DNA of 9,966 bases, from positions 1 to 9,966 of the forward strand of contig CAKQVC010000051.1 in NCBI GenBank assembly GCA_934277655.1, read 5' to 3'. The translations under genes and the position numbers were made by a program. Of this stretch, positions 7,323 to 9,966 are shown one piece after another; the first letter of the stretch is position 1; each line of letters starts with the position of its first letter. The notes below the pieces were generated by a model, which saw only the letters and a list, made by a program, of their open reading frames with translations, was not told where the DNA came from and did no database searches. The DNA is from an uncultured Clostridia bacterium. GTDB taxonomy: Bacteria > Bacillota > Clostridia > Peptostreptococcales > Anaerovoracaceae.

Positions 7323-7331
7323 TATTTCGTT

Positions 7332-7335
7332 CCTC

Positions 7336-7337
<2 letters not shown>
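7332..7337 (-). promoter_or_regulatory. Ribosome binding site of frr, overlapping the pyrH stop
   Basis: A full AGGAGG stands nine bases before ATG 7322 and overlaps the pyrH TAG stop (7338-7336). It decides the frr start against the in-frame ATG at 7364. The overlap means ribosomes terminating on pyrH sit on the frr initiation site. Confidence 0.8.
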
Positions 7338-8133
<796 letters not shown>

Positions 8134-8139
8134 TTATAT

Positions 8140-9882
8140 CTATTTCATCTGCGTGCGATAAAGCTTTGCAAAGATGCCGTCCTTTTCCAGAAGTTCTTCC
8201 TGCGTGCCTTCTTCTTCGATCCTGCCGTTTTCAATAACCACAATCTGATCTGCACTGCGGATCGTTGCCAGCCTGTGCGCAATCATCAAAGTCGTTCGTC
8301 CCTCTGCCAGTTCTTCGAAAGCTTTCTGAATATGTGCCTCCGTAATGCTGTCCAAGGCAGATGTAGCCTCATCCAGGATCAAGATCGGTGGATTTTTTAA
8401 AAAAATACGTGCAATGGAAATTCTCTGTTTCTGACCGCCGGAAAGGAGTGTTCCTCTCTCCCCTACATAGGTGTCAAATTCATTTTCCATCTGCATAATG
8501 TCATCGTAGATTTCTGCTTTCTTTGCAGCGTTTACAACTTCTTCATAAGTTGCGTCCGGCCGTCCATAACGGATATTTTCATAGACAGTATCTGCGAACA
8601 GGAAGACGTCCTGCTGCACGATGCCAATGCTTTTTCTCAAAGAGCTTTTCGTCACGTCCCGTACATCAATGCCATCAATAAGTATGCTGCCCTTTTCTAC
8701 ATCATAAAACCGCGGGATCAGCTGACAGAGTGTACTTTTACCGCCGCCGGAATGTCCGACCACTGCCAGAGTCCTGCCCGCATGGATTTTGAGAGAAATT
8801 CCATGAAGGACATCTTTTTCCTGTTTGTAGCCGAAGACAACATCTTTCAGCTCAATTTCGCCTTTCACATCGGTAAGTTCCAGAGCATTTTCTTTTTCCG
8901 GAATGCTCGGCTGGATACGCATAACCTCGGCAAAACGTTTCAGTCCTGCAAGTCCATTGGTAAAGATTTCTGCAAAATTAGCCAGTTTTCTTACCGGCGT
9001 TACAAATGTCGTAATATACAGCGTAAAGGTAATCAAGTCGATATAATTTATGTTTCCTTTCATGATCAGCCATCCGCCGGCAGTAATGACCGCAGCCTGC
9101 AGAAAGCAGATAAAAAATTCCAAGGATGCATTAAATCTACCCATTGCCTTGTAATATCCGGTCTTCGATCCTTTATACATTTCGTTGGAACGGTCGAACC
9201 TGACATAATCCACCTTCTGATTGTCGAATGCTTTGGAAGTTTTCATCCCAGACAAAGTTGATTCAATATCCGCATTGATATCCGCCATTTTTTTCTTAAC
9301 CTGCACCGATGAGTCCATCATGCTCTTCCGGCATGCCATAACGATCAGTACAAACACTGGCACGATCAGTAAAACAACCAACGCCAGTCTCCATTCAACA
9401 GCAAACATGACAGCCAGTGCACCGATAATGGTAACTCCCGAAATCAACAGATCCTCAGGACCGTGGTGTGCCAGTTCCGTAATTTCAAACAAGTCTCCGG
9501 TCAGACGGTTCATTAATTTGCCTGTCCGATTTCTGTCAAAGAAGTCGAAGTCCAGGTTCTGAAAGTGCAGATATAAGTCTTCTCTGATGTCTGCTTCGAC
9601 TCGAATTCCAAACTGATGTCCCCAGTAAGTCACGATATAGTTCATGCAAGCTCTTATAAGGAACACCACTACCACGATGCCCATGATCGCAAAGAAAGTC
9701 CGGTATAATTTTTCCGGCAGTAAGTCATACATCACATATCTGGATACCAGTGGGAATGCCACATCCACTGCTGCCATGATAAACGCACAGGTCATATCCA
9801 ATATGAACAGTTTTCGGTGTGCCGGAAAGTAAGACAAAAAGATGCGGAACAATGATTGGTTAAAGTTTTTTTCCTGCTTCAT
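8140..9882 (-). CDS. ABC transporter, fused permease and ATP-binding half-transporter (exporter type)
   Basis: This is a membrane exporter half-subunit of the MsbA/LmrA-like type that must dimerise; the substrate is unknown. The N-terminal half has about six membrane helices, at roughly 25-50, 62-84, 146-167, 166-184, 253-274 and 281-300, with the usual long cytoplasmic loops. The C-terminal ATPase has Walker A GHSGGGKST (376-384), Q-loop Q423, signature LSGGQ (480-484), Walker B ILILDE (500-505), D-loop SALD and switch H536 (AHRL). All are intact, so ATP hydrolysis is expected. With 580 residues the length is normal. The start is uncertain: ATG 9882 is used here, but TTG 9888 is in frame two codons earlier, and neither has a clear ribosome site. 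The gene begins 13 bases after the ridA stop and probably shares its transcript. As it has no partner gene in view, it may form a homodimer. Confidence 0.9.
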   Translation of the reverse strand: MKQEKNFNQSLFRIFLSYFPAHRKLFILDMTCAFIMAAVDVAFPLVSRYVMYDLLPEKLYRTFFAIMGIVVVVFLIRACMNYIVTYWGHQFGIRVEADIREDLYLHFQNLDFDFFDRNRTGKLMNRLTGDLFEITELAHHGPEDLLISGVTIIGALAVMFAVEWRLALVVLLIVPVFVLIVMACRKSMMDSSVQVKKKMADINADIESTLSGMKTSKAFDNQKVDYVRFDRSNEMYKGSKTGYYKAMGRFNASLEFFICFLQAAVITAGGWLIMKGNINYIDLITFTLYITTFVTPVRKLANFAEIFTNGLAGLKRFAEVMRIQPSIPEKENALELTDVKGEIELKDVVFGYKQEKDVLHGISLKIHAGRTLAVVGHSGGGKSTLCQLIPRFYDVEKGSILIDGIDVRDVTKSSLRKSIGIVQQDVFLFADTVYENIRYGRPDATYEEVVNAAKKAEIYDDIMQMENEFDTYVGERGTLLSGGQKQRISIARIFLKNPPILILDEATSALDSITEAHIQKAFEELAEGRTTLMIAHRLATIRSADQIVVIENGRIEEEGTQEELLEKDGIFAKLYRTQMK

Positions 9883-9895
9883 TTTCAACTACTGT

Positions 9896-9966
9896 CTATA
9901 AAACTGCAATAACTTCGATCTCGATCAGAACACCCTTAGGAAGTTTAGATACTTCAACTGCTGATC
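9896..9966 (-). CDS. RidA family (YjgF/YER057c/UK114) protein, C-terminal 22 codons (truncated by the right edge)
   Basis: Only the end of the gene is in the window. The frame ends in VEVSKLPKGVLIEIEVIAVL and then TAG. This matches the conserved C-terminus of RidA-type enamine/imine deaminases, where the family typically has V-x-x-LPkg-x-VEIEaIA. RidA proteins hydrolyse reactive 2-aminoacrylate and related imines released by PLP enzymes. The catalytic Arg, which sits just upstream of this segment, is outside the window. The ABC transporter gene starts 13 bases downstream on the same strand. The call rests on this short but characteristic tail. Confidence 0.8.
   Translation of the reverse strand, partial: SAVEVSKLPKGVLIEIEVIAVL

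Overview
The window carries one long run of genes, all on the minus strand, so it reads from right to left. Gene content and order (pyrH, frr, uppS, cdsA, dxr, rseP, ispG, polC) are those of the conserved Firmicutes cluster linking nucleotide supply, ribosome recycling, isoprenoid and phospholipid synthesis, and DNA replication. A PolC-type polymerase, the MEP isoprenoid pathway (dxr, ispG), AGGAGG-type ribosome binding sites and moderate GC point to a low-to-moderate GC member of Clostridia. Lachnospiraceae is my best guess, but nothing in the window fixes the genus.

Layout, in transcription order. At the right edge are the last 22 codons of a RidA-family protein (9966-9896), followed after 13 bases by an ABC half-transporter (9882-8140). 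A 99-base gap holds a plausible extended -10 promoter. Then comes the essential-gene run: pyrH (8040-7336), frr (7322-6768), an 83-base gap plus the start of uppS with a clear hairpin, uppS (6675-5953), cdsA (5940-5146), dxr (5145-3997), rseP (4000-2975), a 76-base gap, ispG (2898-1825) and polC (1828 to beyond the left edge). Junctions are tight. cdsA/dxr abut, dxr/rseP and ispG/polC overlap by ATGA, and uppS/cdsA and pyrH/frr are separated by 12-13 bases. This indicates one co-transcribed, translationally coupled unit. No stretch over 300 bases lacks a gene.

How the genes work together. PyrH makes UDP for nucleic acids and cell-wall sugars, and Frr recycles ribosomes. Dxr and IspG are two steps of the MEP pathway, whose C5 products UppS polymerises to the undecaprenyl carrier lipid. 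CdsA makes CDP-diacylglycerol for phospholipids. RseP is a membrane site-2 protease. PolC is the replicative polymerase.

The most notable observation is in polC, whose first 609 codons are visible as an open frame running off the left edge. Its PHP domain is continuous: the DnaQ-like 3'-5' proofreading exonuclease that normally interrupts the PHP domain of PolC is missing and replaced by about 17 residues. No DxE exonuclease motif occurs in the visible part, while all nine expected PHP metal-ligand positions are filled. This suggests a PolC that proofreads through its PHP domain, through a separate exonuclease, or through a domain beyond the window. The remaining genes look like ordinary, intact family members.
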